From Omphiscola glabra (taxonomy: Eukaryota > Mollusca > Gastropoda > Lymnaeidae): a DNA stretch of 64,000 bases. The position numbers were made by a program, and so were the translations under genes. Location of the stretch: assembly GCA_964017045.1 (NCBI GenBank), contig OZ024811.1, positions 8,643,674 through 8,707,673 of the forward strand, in the 5' to 3' direction. Below the pieces are notes generated by a model. That model did not search any database. It saw only the letters and a list, made by a program, of their open reading frames with translations, and was not told the origin of the DNA. Positions 57,501 to 64,000 of the stretch are shown piece by piece. How positions within the stretch are numbered: the stretch's first letter is position 1; every line of letters begins with the position of its first letter.

Positions 57501-60178
57501 TTTTAATTGAAAAAACAATATCTGTATATGTGAACAACAGAAGGCAAGAACAAGATAAGGGTGCAGCTTATTATTAGGAGTGGTAATTCTTGGAACAATA
57601 TAGTATTTAGTATTTTAAGAAATTGGAATAGCAGGCTGTTAAAAAAAAAATCTGACTACCTTACTGCAGACTTGTTAACCCCTACACTTTTACCGGAGTA
57701 GCTACATTTTTTAGCCTAAGACTACAAAGAGCCTAAGACTATGAAGAGCCTAAGACTATGAAGAACCTAATACTACAAAGAGCCTAAGACTACGAAGAGC
57801 CTAAGACTATGAAGAGCCTAAGACTACGAAGAGCCTAAGACTACAAAGAGCCTAAGACTACAAAGAGCCTAAGAATACGAAGAGCCTAAGACTACGAAGA
57901 GCCTAAGACTACGAAGAGCCTAAAACAAAACTAAGTTTTCTGGATTTTTTTTTGGTTGTTTTTTTTATTATTTTAAAACTATAAAATTGGTTTATTTTCA
58001 GTAAAAAGCTACCACATTTTTTTTATTGTCAACAACATAAGCAATCAAATAAGAATGATAGTGATTTGCCTTTGTGGTCTCGAACTCTATGAGCCAACCA
58101 AAATTTTTAAAAAAATGTTAATACTTAACTTTAACTTTTTAGCCCTACTGCTGCTTATAAATTGGATTTTGCCTAAATGCTTCAATTTTGTTTTAGCTCA
58201 GATATACCTATCAGTCAAGCAAGTCTGTGCAGTCAGTGCCTATCAGTCCAGCAAGTCTGTACAGTCAGTGCCTATCAGTCAAGCAAGTCTGTACAGTCAG
58301 TGCCTTTTGTGCTTACCTAAGACTTTTTCTCATCCTTAATCAAAAAATAGGATGACCACATCTTGTGTATTTTTTTGTGTTAACTTATATAAGCAGCTGA
58401 GTGCATTTCCTGAAACAACTTGTGTTTTGATTGTGAATTCCCCTCCCATCCCCTTTCCCGCAGCTAATTGACCAAACTACTCTTTGGAGCTTAAACTATG
58501 TTTTTGAGAGCTGAAAACTACTCTAACTCAGGGGTAAACATGTTGTTAATGTGGTATAATAATATTCTATTCAAGTGTATAATTGATAAATAATATCCAT
58601 AAATTTCTATAACAGAGTGTGTCTGTGTGTGGGGGTGAGGTGGCATATGGATGAGTTTATGCACCAAAGAGAGTATTTTGAGAACCACTGATCTATACAA
58701 TGACTTTTATAAAATAATTACCCTTATAACAACCAAAACTTATAACATGCCAACAGGACATCTTTTACCCTTATAACAACACTAACTTACCACATGCTAA
58801 CAGCACATCTTCATAAACCATCACTTTTGCACTGTCTCCTGGAAATGAAAGCAGGTTTGTATGTAATACTCATCATTTCATCATATCATACAGAAAAATG
58901 TCATTACCAACCTTCCATCATGTCATATAGTAACATTGTATTAACAATCTTTCATCATGTAAAATAATAAAATGTCATTAACAACCTTCCATTATGTCTT
59001 GAAGTAAATGTCTTATAGTCCAATGCCATTAGAAACTTTGAGACATAGTTTATTATACAAAGATTCTTAAAATTTTCACTTTTTTCTTAAGGTTTAAGGT
59101 CAATAGGTCCTATATACTTTCACTTATGTCTTAAGGTGAAAGGTTATCATTGACATTTATGCATGAATTAAACAAGTGCATTATGCTTTCTATGCTTTTT
59201 TATCTTAAAATACACTGACATTCTTTACTAAGATTCTGTGACCTACTAAATCCAAAGAGAAAAACTATCTGATATTTCCACAGCGAGCAGTGTGACAGCG
59301 AATGATGATTATTATTGATAAGATGTAATATATTAAATGCCCCAATTTACTTTGGTTGTTAAAAGCTTAATAAAACTATTTTGAAAAATAATTTTATTTT
59401 TATTACAATGTTACTCCACAGGTGAAAAACATGCAAATATATATATCTATTACCTTATAAGAAATTATGTTACGCTGTAAGTGGAGTACATGTACAATCT
59501 ATTACAGACATAAATTAAAAACTAATGGTTTGGTGAAATTTATTTATAAAATGTCATACATGATTGTGTTGATTTTTTTTTTAAATGAAAAGAGTTTGTA
59601 ATAAACATTTCTAAATTAACTTACCCCTAGAAACAGTTGAGACATAAATTATAAGACAATGTGCTATTTGTAAAGAATTAAAAGCTTTGACCTACTTGGT
59701 GGAAATGTAAGGTTTTGTTGGAACTTTTGGTGGGAAAGTAAAGTTATGTTTGACCTACTTAGAGGCATTTTAAAGCTATGTTCGACCTACTTGATGGGAA
59801 TGTAAAGCTGTTAGACTTACTTGGTGGGAATGTAAAGTTGTGCTTGACCTGATTGGTGGGAATGTAAAGTTGTGTTTGACCTACTTAGAGGCATTGTAAA
59901 GCTATGTTTGACCTACTTGATGGGAATGTAAAGCTGTTAGACTTACTTGGTGGGAATGTAAAGTTGTGCTTGACCTGATTGGTGGGAAAGTAAAGCTATA
60001 TATGACCTACCTTTTCTTTTCTGTAACTTAGTGGCGTCATCTCTGTTATCCAGCAGCTGGGTTGTTTCATCTTGATTTGTATCCATCATATCATCATGAC
60101 TTGTATCCATCATATCATATTGACTTGTATCCATAAAATCATCTCTTATGTTCCATTCTAACTTAGGGCTTAATGAAT
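42374..60178 (-). CDS. SV2-like major facilitator transporter
   Basis: Thirteen exons in 5'-3' order: 60178-60011, 58838-58791, 56972-56811, 55058-54896, 53565-53444, 52592-52432, 49573-49499, 48378-48259, 47399-47311, 45826-45748, 43723-43576, 43044-42885 and 42557-42374 (stop TAG). All phases agree, giving about 559 codons. SV2 and SVOP proteins are 12-helix membrane proteins of the major facilitator superfamily, found in vesicles in animals; their cargo is poorly known. Family marks: SSDAIEVLSVSFLLP in helix 1, loop motif GALADKWGRRS after helix 2, GVGGSMPVVF, FHSWRVFVALCTLPS, PESPKFLL, SFLTSISNLPGNI, ERIGRKPLL and ELFPTNVRSTAFGV. A long cytosolic loop follows PESPKFLL, and a short lumenal loop carries NST and NET sequons; the long pentapeptide-repeat loop of vertebrate SV2 is absent. 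So this is an SV2-like/SVOP-like protein, not a strict SV2A-C orthologue. The start codon lies in an unfound upstream exon. Confidence 0.93.
42885..43044 (-). CDS. SV2-like gene exon, helices 9-10
   Basis: 160 bases: SSMVLSGISVFFLWFVKKRW, then FGAISVCGFNMLDILQTEL and FPTNV. Donor TACG|GTGAGT. Confidence 0.93.
43380..43590 (-). repeat. About 21-bp minisatellite at SV2-like exon donor
   Basis: Nine or so units, on the minus strand GAAACTATTGTTAGGTGACA. These match the exon end and donor GAAAACCTTTGCTAG|GTAAG of exon 43576-43723. Confidence 0.85.
43576..43723 (-). CDS. SV2-like gene exon, lumenal loop and helix 8
   Basis: 148 bases: TGNSTNNETSCEQPGNTVYI, SFLTSISNLPGNIITILIVE and RIGRKPLL. Donor CTAG|GTAAGT. 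Confidence 0.92.
43915..44265 (+). mobile_element. 3' end of an RTE/CR1-like LINE
   Basis: The plus strand encodes KERICQAIGQYDDLLVSVKK, KLEWYGNKSRK, GRQRKRWEDNIKEWTGLKL and SGAPQRSKD, then a (GAT)n tail. It is the same family as the minus-strand element 55112-56390. 5'-truncated. Confidence 0.87.
45147..45498 (+). mobile_element. tRNA-derived SINE with poly(A) tail
   Basis: The head has an A-box-like GTGGCCGAGTGGTCTAA and a B box GGAGTTCAATCCC, as in leucine/serine tRNAs but not folding as a full tRNA gene. An unrelated body follows, then A14. CAGTAT flanks both sides (45141-45146 and 45501-45506), a likely target duplication. Lies in a SV2-like intron. Confidence 0.82.
45748..45826 (-). 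CDS. SV2-like gene exon
   Basis: 79 bases: YYGLFLWFPELFSRIDKYGG and SFCDLK. Acceptor ATTTCAG, donor AAAG|GTTGGT. Confidence 0.9.
46725..46850. repeat. Dispersed repeat, also at 48430-48575
   Basis: Shares TTCCAAAATGT(G/C)TATG, CAGTTTTACTAGTATA and CTAACCCATT(T/C)TATGATAT with the second copy in a neighbouring intron. Family unknown. Confidence 0.6.
47179..47201 (-). ncRNA. Hammerhead ribozyme core, second copy
   Basis: The minus strand reads CTGATGA-AGGCATGTGCC-GAAAC, identical in core to 37242-37264, with similar flanks. Penelope-like relic. Confidence 0.6.
47311..47399 (-). CDS. SV2-like gene exon, helix 7
   Basis: 89 bases: LFDSTILLFGKSLRRTTLIL and LFINFAIAFG. Donor TTTGG|GTGAGT. Confidence 0.9.
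47440..48015 (-). mobile_element. 3' end of a CR1/L2-like LINE
   Basis: The minus strand reads NSAARLVLKAQKRDHVTPLL, HWLPLQARIDHKLSVLCHNF, and after frameshifts TAFKTALKTHLFKLYYPD. The 3' end carries a TAATAATAATAATA tail. Inserted 40 bases upstream of the acceptor of exon 47311-47399. Confidence 0.85.
48130..48270. repeat. Degenerate donor-like repeats at SV2-like exon
   Basis: CACTTACAATAACTTAAG, CACTGACAGTAAATAAAA and ATTACAGTAACTAGTGACC resemble the exon border CACTTAC|AGTAACTAAAAG of exon 48259-48378. Confidence 0.55.
48259..48378 (-). CDS. SV2-like gene exon
   Basis: 120 bases: LESLVLTEEDIKSYVSEGFQ then KYKFYWRFKALLVT. Acceptor TATCACAG, donor TTACT|GTAAGT. Confidence 0.87.
48600..48980. 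repeat. ATCTCATGTATGGTGAAACA minisatellite
   Basis: About 16 units of roughly 21-24 bases. Long frames on both strands here are repeat artefacts. Confidence 0.93.
49499..49573 (-). CDS. SV2-like gene exon
   Basis: 75 bases, 25 codons: IGKEQDAIAVLKYVHSVNKA and KTHLE, the cytosolic loop after helix 6. Acceptor TTCTGTAG, donor GAG|GTCAGT. Confidence 0.88.
50153..51350. mobile_element. hAT transposon with transposase relic
   Basis: 1198 bases from CAGTGTTTCCCCAACC to GTTGGGAAACACTG, flanked by ATCTAGAC on both sides (50145-50152, 51351-51358). A C-run lies inside the right end. The minus strand keeps the C-terminal half of a transposase. Confidence 0.93.
50478..51095 (-). pseudogene. hAT transposase remnant (ZBED5/SCAND3-like)
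   Basis: 205 codons open on the minus strand: MSYLADIFEKLNILINQLQK, then PNSTKCARKLLLSFSSSHFA and KCGFSAINDLLQK. This resembles the C-terminal half of Buster-type hAT transposases, including the hAT dimerisation region (typically TYLCE.GFS). The N-terminal part with zinc finger and first catalytic residues is missing, so it is not a full enzyme. Confidence 0.8.
51366..52276. mobile_element. Nonautonomous hAT of the same family
   Basis: 911 bases from CAGTGTTTCCCAATC to ATTGGGAAACACTG. Flanks CTCTAGAG and CTCAAGAG match at 7 of 8. Like its neighbour it has a C-run and CTGTGGGG(G) just inside the right end. No coding capacity seen. Confidence 0.9.
52432..52592 (-). CDS. SV2-like gene exon with PESPKFLL
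   Basis: 161 bases: LAWIVIPLEYLSFVSGDF, FHSWRVFVALCTLPSLTS and PESPKFLLK. Acceptor CCACACAG, donor TTGAAA|GTAAGA. Found from the protein motif, since the longest frame here is on the other strand. Confidence 0.92.
53040..53340. repeat. 31-bp minisatellite
   Basis: About nine units of AAATGACATGACAAATCAAA then GACTAGCAC. Confidence 0.94.
53444..53565 (-). CDS. SV2-like gene exon
   Basis: 122 bases: VGGSMPVVFTYYTEFQHKT and ISLLATFWMAGNIVAA. Acceptor GTCTAG, donor GCAG|GTAGGT. Confidence 0.93.
53920..54180. repeat. 23-bp minisatellite
   Basis: About eleven units of GTTGATGTACAGGGATTTTG then GGA. Confidence 0.94.
54896..55058 (-). CDS. SV2-like gene exon, helices 2-4
   Basis: 163 bases: GMMVGGYIWGALADKWGRRS, then LGSSVSQVFWLFLICRFISG. 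Donor GTGG|GTTAGT. A LINE ends only about 54 bases upstream of its acceptor. Confidence 0.94.
55112..56390 (-). mobile_element. RTE/CR1-like LINE, 5'-truncated, RT mostly intact
   Basis: The minus strand has a 251-codon open frame with VDFEKAFDRV, GVRQGCLFSPTLF, LRFADDIDGLA (catalytic FADD) and SFKYLGAIVS. The C-terminal GRQRKRWEDNINEWTGLQL follows after a frame change, and a (TGA)n-type tail ends it. Upstream of the open frame are frameshifted remains (HHRILCEKYAQH-like). It is oriented with the SV2-like gene. Confidence 0.9.
56811..56972 (-). CDS. SV2-like gene exon, helix 1
   Basis: 162 bases: GFGKFHLLLLLCGWAVSSD, AIEVLSVSFLLPAATCDLS and KGWLNAIVFL. Donor TTAG|GTCAGT. Confidence 0.93.
57270..57480. 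repeat. 35-bp tandem repeat, about 6 units
   Basis: Units TTATAACTATTGATGCAGAC then TACACTTGAGATGTT. Confidence 0.94.
57705..57925. repeat. 17-bp minisatellite
   Basis: About 13 units of AGCCTAAGACTACGAAG. Confidence 0.95.
58208..58304. repeat. 33-bp tandem repeat, 3 units
   Basis: Units TATCAGTCAAGCAAGTCTGT then ACAGTCAGTGCC. Confidence 0.92.
58529..58690. mobile_element. Possible short hAT-like relic
   Basis: Begins CAGGGGTAAACATG and ends TTTTGAGAACCACTG. The ends match only weakly and the flanks poorly. Confidence 0.3.
58725..58815 (-). repeat. Duplicated exon end and donor, SV2-like gene
   Basis: On the minus strand GATGTGCTGTTAGCATGTG|G (exon 58791-58838 and donor) is followed about 47 bases later by GATGTCCTGTTGGCATGTTA. 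Confidence 0.75.
58791..58838 (-). CDS. SV2-like gene exon
   Basis: 48 bases: DSAKVMVYEDVLLAC. Acceptor ATTTCCAG, donor TGTG|GTAAGT. An imperfect copy of the exon end and donor lies just downstream. Confidence 0.9.
59690..60012 (-). repeat. Minisatellite at SV2-like exon donor
   Basis: About ten units of TTTGACCTACTTGGTGGGAA then TGTAAAGCTATG. On the minus strand units carry AAGTAGGTCA, matching the donor AAAG|GTAGGTCA of exon 60011-60178. Confidence 0.9.
60011..60178 (-). CDS. SV2-like gene, first exon found (N-terminal cytosolic)
   Basis: 168 bases. Contains a coding tandem repeat of eight residues (MDTSQYDM, MDTSHDDM, MDTNQDET) and then LLDNRDDATKLQKRK. Donor AAAAG|GTAGGT founds a minisatellite. 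Confidence 0.87.
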
Positions 60179-60639
60179 CTAATAGGAGACAAAAATAACC
60201 CATTGGACTAAACACATAACCAATGACCAAATTACACTGTTTACACGAATTGTATATACCTCATTGTGTACATGTGCTATATCAAATTCTATTGTGAACA
60301 TAATTTTTAAAATCAATATAAAGCTATCAATGATAAACTTGAGAGTTATCTTATCTTGTCAGTAAAGTAAATATCTGGGAGGCTAATGTGTTCTAGAGGC
60401 TGCCTGCCAAAAATTATTTTTGAACTCTCTAATGTTTGGGGGAGAATATAAGAAAGATTAAGAGTTATATCACTGAGCTCAAATCAGAGGCCAGGAGAAG
60501 GGAAAAAAAAGTTGGGGGGGGGGGGGGGGTAACTTTTGGTGTTGAAGACCAACCAACAAGGTGAACTAGCATGAGACAACATACAGGTCATGGTCAGGGG
60601 TATAACAAATGCAATATAGATAATGCAAACAATATCCTA

Positions 60640-61265
60640 TAATGATGATTGGGTCATCGGTTCTGGGAGGGACATCTATGTGTGGAAGGGAAATCAATGA
60701 TTGGAGGAAATCAATGTGTGAGAGGGACATGTATGATGGGGCACCAATGATGGGAGGGACATCAATGATTGGAGGGAAATCAATGTGTGGGAGGGAAATC
60801 AATGTGTCGGAGGGAAATCAATGTGTGAGAGGGAAATCAATGTGTGGGAGGGACTTGTTCGATGGGGCGCCAATGATGGGAGGGACATCAATGATTGGAG
60901 GGAAATCAACGTGTGGGAGGGACTTATATGATAGGGCACCAATGATGGGAGGGACATCAATGATTGGAGGGAACTTAATGTGTGGGAGGGACTTGTATGA
61001 TGGGGCACTAATGATGGGAGGGATATCAATGTGTGGGAGGGACTTGAATGATGGGGCACCAATGATGGAAGGGACATCAATGATGTGAGAGACATCATGA
61101 TGGGAGGGACATGTATGTTGGGGCACCAATGATGGGAGGGACATCAATGATGGGAGGGACATCAATGATGGGAGGGACATCCATAATGGGGAGGATATCT
61201 ATGCGTGGAAGTACATTTAAGGGTAGGAGAGACATCTATAGGTAGGAGAGACATCTATAGGTAGG
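60640..61265. repeat. 19-bp minisatellite, about 30 units
   Basis: Units ATGTGTGGGAGGGAAATCA and variants. Open frames of 99-148 codons on both strands here are artefacts of the repeat. Confidence 0.95.
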
Positions 61266-61267
61266 AG

Positions 61268-62040
61268 AGACATAATAATAATAATAAAGTTCATTTGAAA
61301 AATCACGCTTCATCCCCAAAGGCTCGAAGCGCGGTACAAAAAGCTGGGAGATAATAACTAGCTGGAAAAGATGGTAGACAACATCATCCCAGCAGGTGTT
61401 TGCGAAATAGATGAGTCTTTAAATTTGTTTTGAAGGACTCCAGCGTCTGGCTGTTTCTGAGAGCGTCAGGAAGGGTGTTCCAAATGGTTGGGCCAGCAAA
61501 TGCGAACGTGCGCCTTCCGTAAGTCTCAAGGCAAACACGCGGTATCGAGAGTTTGCCACTATCGGATGAGCGGAGTTGTCTAGTTGGTACATAAGGCGTC
61601 ATGAGCGCTTTGAGATAGGACGGCTCAAGGTCATGCAAGCAGCAGTAGCACAGAGTTGCAATTTTGTACTCTATGCGAGCGCGGACCGGCAGCCAATGCA
61701 GTTCTCTCAGTAGAGTTTTAGCATGGTAGAATTTGCGTTTACGAAGAACAGTTCGAGCCGCATTATTCTGTGCTTTTTGAATTTTATCCAGGAGCGTAGC
61801 TGGAAGACCCACCATGAGAGCATTGCAGTAGTCCATGCGTGATAGCACGAATGCAGACATCAGCCTCTTTGATGCATTCAACGTTAAGAAAGGTCTGATA
61901 TGACTAATTCTGCGCAGCTCTGGAAAAATCGTCTTGCAAATCATGTTAATATGATTTTCCATAGTTAGTGTTCTGTCTAAGTAGACACCCAGGTTTCGCA
62001 CTGTTTGAGCAAACTCAATCTGCACGCCCGTGAGAGTAAA
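61268..62040 (-). mobile_element. CR1/L2-like LINE 3' end inserted in a minisatellite
   Basis: The minus strand has a 213-codon open frame: VRNLGVYLDRTLTMENHINM, SRMDYCNALMVGLP, NNAARTVLRKRK, LHWLPVRARIEYK, PTIWNTLPDALRN and FKTNLKTHLFRKHLLG with stop. The 3' end is a (TTA)n tail at about 61270. Repeat units of the array lie on both sides. Confidence 0.9.
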
Positions 62041-63059
62041 GGATGTCTATAGGTACGAGAGATATCAAAATATTCCTAGGGCATCCAATGATGGCATTGA
62101 CATATTAATGGTGGTACATATTGGGAAACGTTTCAGTTGAGTATTTTGGAAATTAATAAACCCCCAAAATTTTGGCTTCTGAATGTAAATGGTATTTTGT
62201 TAGGGGATAAAACAAAATGTAAGTAGCTCAAATCTCCTAGGCCAATTCTAATTTTAATAACAATTGAAATCACTGTAGTTAACATCCTTTGTCTCCAAAG
62301 ACCAGGTAGACTGCAATCACGTGACCTAATTAAATGGTACTGATATGTTCACAGTATCGTCAGCATGACAGATTTACATGATAACACTATCAGCATTCCA
62401 TCATATCACATGGCAAATACCACATCATATTACAGGTGATATTTACATCACATGGCTCTGTGAAATGCTCCATTGACAGGGTCAGATTTACATCACAAGA
62501 CTCGGACGATTCCTCGGTGATATAACATCATTGACATATCATTGGACGACATCAAGGTAGGCCTACATCTAAACACGGTGGTAGGCAGAAAGCACGTCCA
62601 CAAAATGTGTAACAAAGATCATGATCGGATAAAAACCGAAAATAACTAAATATGGGTCCTTACAGCGATGTTCATTATACCTACCAATCCGTTAAACTGA
62701 GTAGATTGAGAAGCACTGCTCTATCACGTTTCATATTAACATAAAAACACATTACATATTTCCAGACATGTAGAATACATATTCACTGGTAAGCACCATA
62801 CATATTGATTTATTTTTATCATGTATATCTTCTTCTATATTTAGATAACGATATACCCTACATATACACGGCATAACCATACATAAAGCGAATATACACC
62901 ATAAATATCGACAATCATCATACATATTCACTGAGATATAAGCCTTCTTATTTTGTTCACGTTTATGTGGTAGGCGTCTCGGAGAGGTAACGCATGGTCG
63001 CAATGTGTGAGGACTGCTGAAGGTTCATGTCAATCATGTTGTGGATTTTTTAATCATAT

Positions 63060-63335
63060 CAGACAGATATATGACTACCAGACATTCACTGACTATACCA
63101 TACCAGACATATTCACTGACTCTACCATATACCAGACATATTTACTAACTATACCATATACCAGACATATTCACTAACTATACCATATACGAGACATATT
63201 CACTGACTCTACCATATACGAGACATATTCACTGACTATACCATACCAGACATATTCACTGACTCTACGAGACATATTCATTGACTCTACAAGACATATT
63301 CACTGACTCTACCAGACATATTCACTGACACATAG
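63060..63335. repeat. AGACATATTCACTGACTCTA minisatellite
   Basis: About eleven units of 20-29 bases, some with extra CCATATACC. Confidence 0.92.
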
Positions 63336-63639
63336 GCCTACATAACATATACATTACCTGCTTCTTAAAGGGTAAAACGAATGTTACACACCTAAGATCT
63401 AATAATATTAAAACTCAAATGTTCACGTGAATAAACTTAAATACATTATACAGATGATTACCTCCATATGTTACACAATGGCTCTTGCCACACACATATG
63501 TGTGACATAATCTTGCCCCGTCTGACACGGTCTCCACGCTTCAGTGTTGACAGCGTTCCATTGTGAATGTGTCGAGTCATGCAAACACGTGACGACACGA
63601 AATACTTACAACCAGAGTTCATAACGAGCAATACGACAT

Positions 63640-64000
63640 GAGAGTGTCAATGGGAATAGGCAGTAGGGAATGTGATTAGGGAATGTGATTAGGATTGTGA
63701 AAAGTGAGTAGGGAATGTGATTAGGATTGTGAATAGGGAATAGAGTACTTGAAAAGGAAATGTGAATAGGGAATATAAATAAGGAATGTGATATGAAAAG
63801 CGAATGTAAATAGGGAATGTGATCTGAATTGGGAATGTGAATAGGGAATGTGAACAGGAAATGTGATCTGAATAAGGAATGTGAATAGGGAATGTGAATA
63901 TGGAATTTGAATAGTAATGTGATCTGAAAAGGGAATATGAATAGGAAATGTGAATAGGGAATGTAAATTTGGAATTTGAATAGTAATGTGATCTGAAAAG
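63640..64000. repeat. GGGAATGTGAATA minisatellite, runs off the window
   Basis: Degenerate units of AATAGGGAATGTGATCTGAA and shorter forms continue to the window end. Confidence 0.92.

Larger units (their letters stand above)
60179..64000. other. Upstream region of the SV2-like exons
   Basis: Holds a G-run (near 60517), a 19-bp minisatellite split by a LINE, two further minisatellites and about 1 kb (62050-63050) with nothing recognised. The patch 63470-63630 has more CpG than its surroundings and could be a first exon or promoter, but no start exon could be joined. Confidence 0.5.

Noticed and set aside
60642..61180. Open frames of 99-148 codons on both strands
   Set aside because: They are translations of a 19-bp minisatellite on both strands, with no family match and no splice context.

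Overview
This is a 64-kb piece of an animal nuclear genome, not a bacterial one. It is AT-rich, its genes are split by GT-AG introns, and it is full of minisatellites, non-LTR retrotransposon pieces, hAT-type DNA transposons, a tRNA-derived SINE and Penelope-type hammerhead motifs. The gene content (an AA15 copper monooxygenase-like protein with a mollusc-style cysteine module, and an invertebrate SV2-like transporter) together with a SPIN-like hAT element suggests a mollusc, most likely a gastropod. The species cannot be fixed from the sequence alone.

Three real multi-exon genes were rebuilt by hand from splice sites and reading phase. (1) 1602-11272, plus strand: a secreted AA15-type lytic polysaccharide monooxygenase-like protein, 5 exons, 577 codons, with signal peptide, LPMO core, low-complexity linker and C-terminal cysteine motif. 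The N-terminal histidine needed for the copper site is absent. (2) 15824-29749, minus strand: a TBC-domain Rab-GAP, 12 exons found, C-terminus complete, N-terminus not located. (3) 42374-60178, minus strand: an SV2-like major facilitator transporter, 13 exons found, from the cytosolic N-terminal region to the stop codon; only the first exon or exons are missing. All exon phases agree across every junction in all three genes.

The rest is intron or intergenic DNA. 1-1601 is upstream sequence of the LPMO gene; 11273-15823 is intergenic and rich in short tandem repeats; 29750-42373 lies between the TBC and SV2 genes and holds a long imperfect palindrome, MITEs, an I-like LINE broken by a hAT MITE, and a hammerhead motif; 60179-64000 is upstream of the SV2 exons found and holds a 19-bp minisatellite interrupted by a LINE. 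No CRISPR, operon, rRNA or intact tRNA gene is present.

The most striking pattern is that many intronic minisatellites start exactly at exon borders. In about 13 of 30 exons the repeat unit contains the last or first bases of the exon plus the splice donor or acceptor, so the arrays carry rows of decoy splice sites. The largest is a 37-bp unit repeated about 37 times at one TBC donor, with an 8-unit (296-bp) higher-order period.
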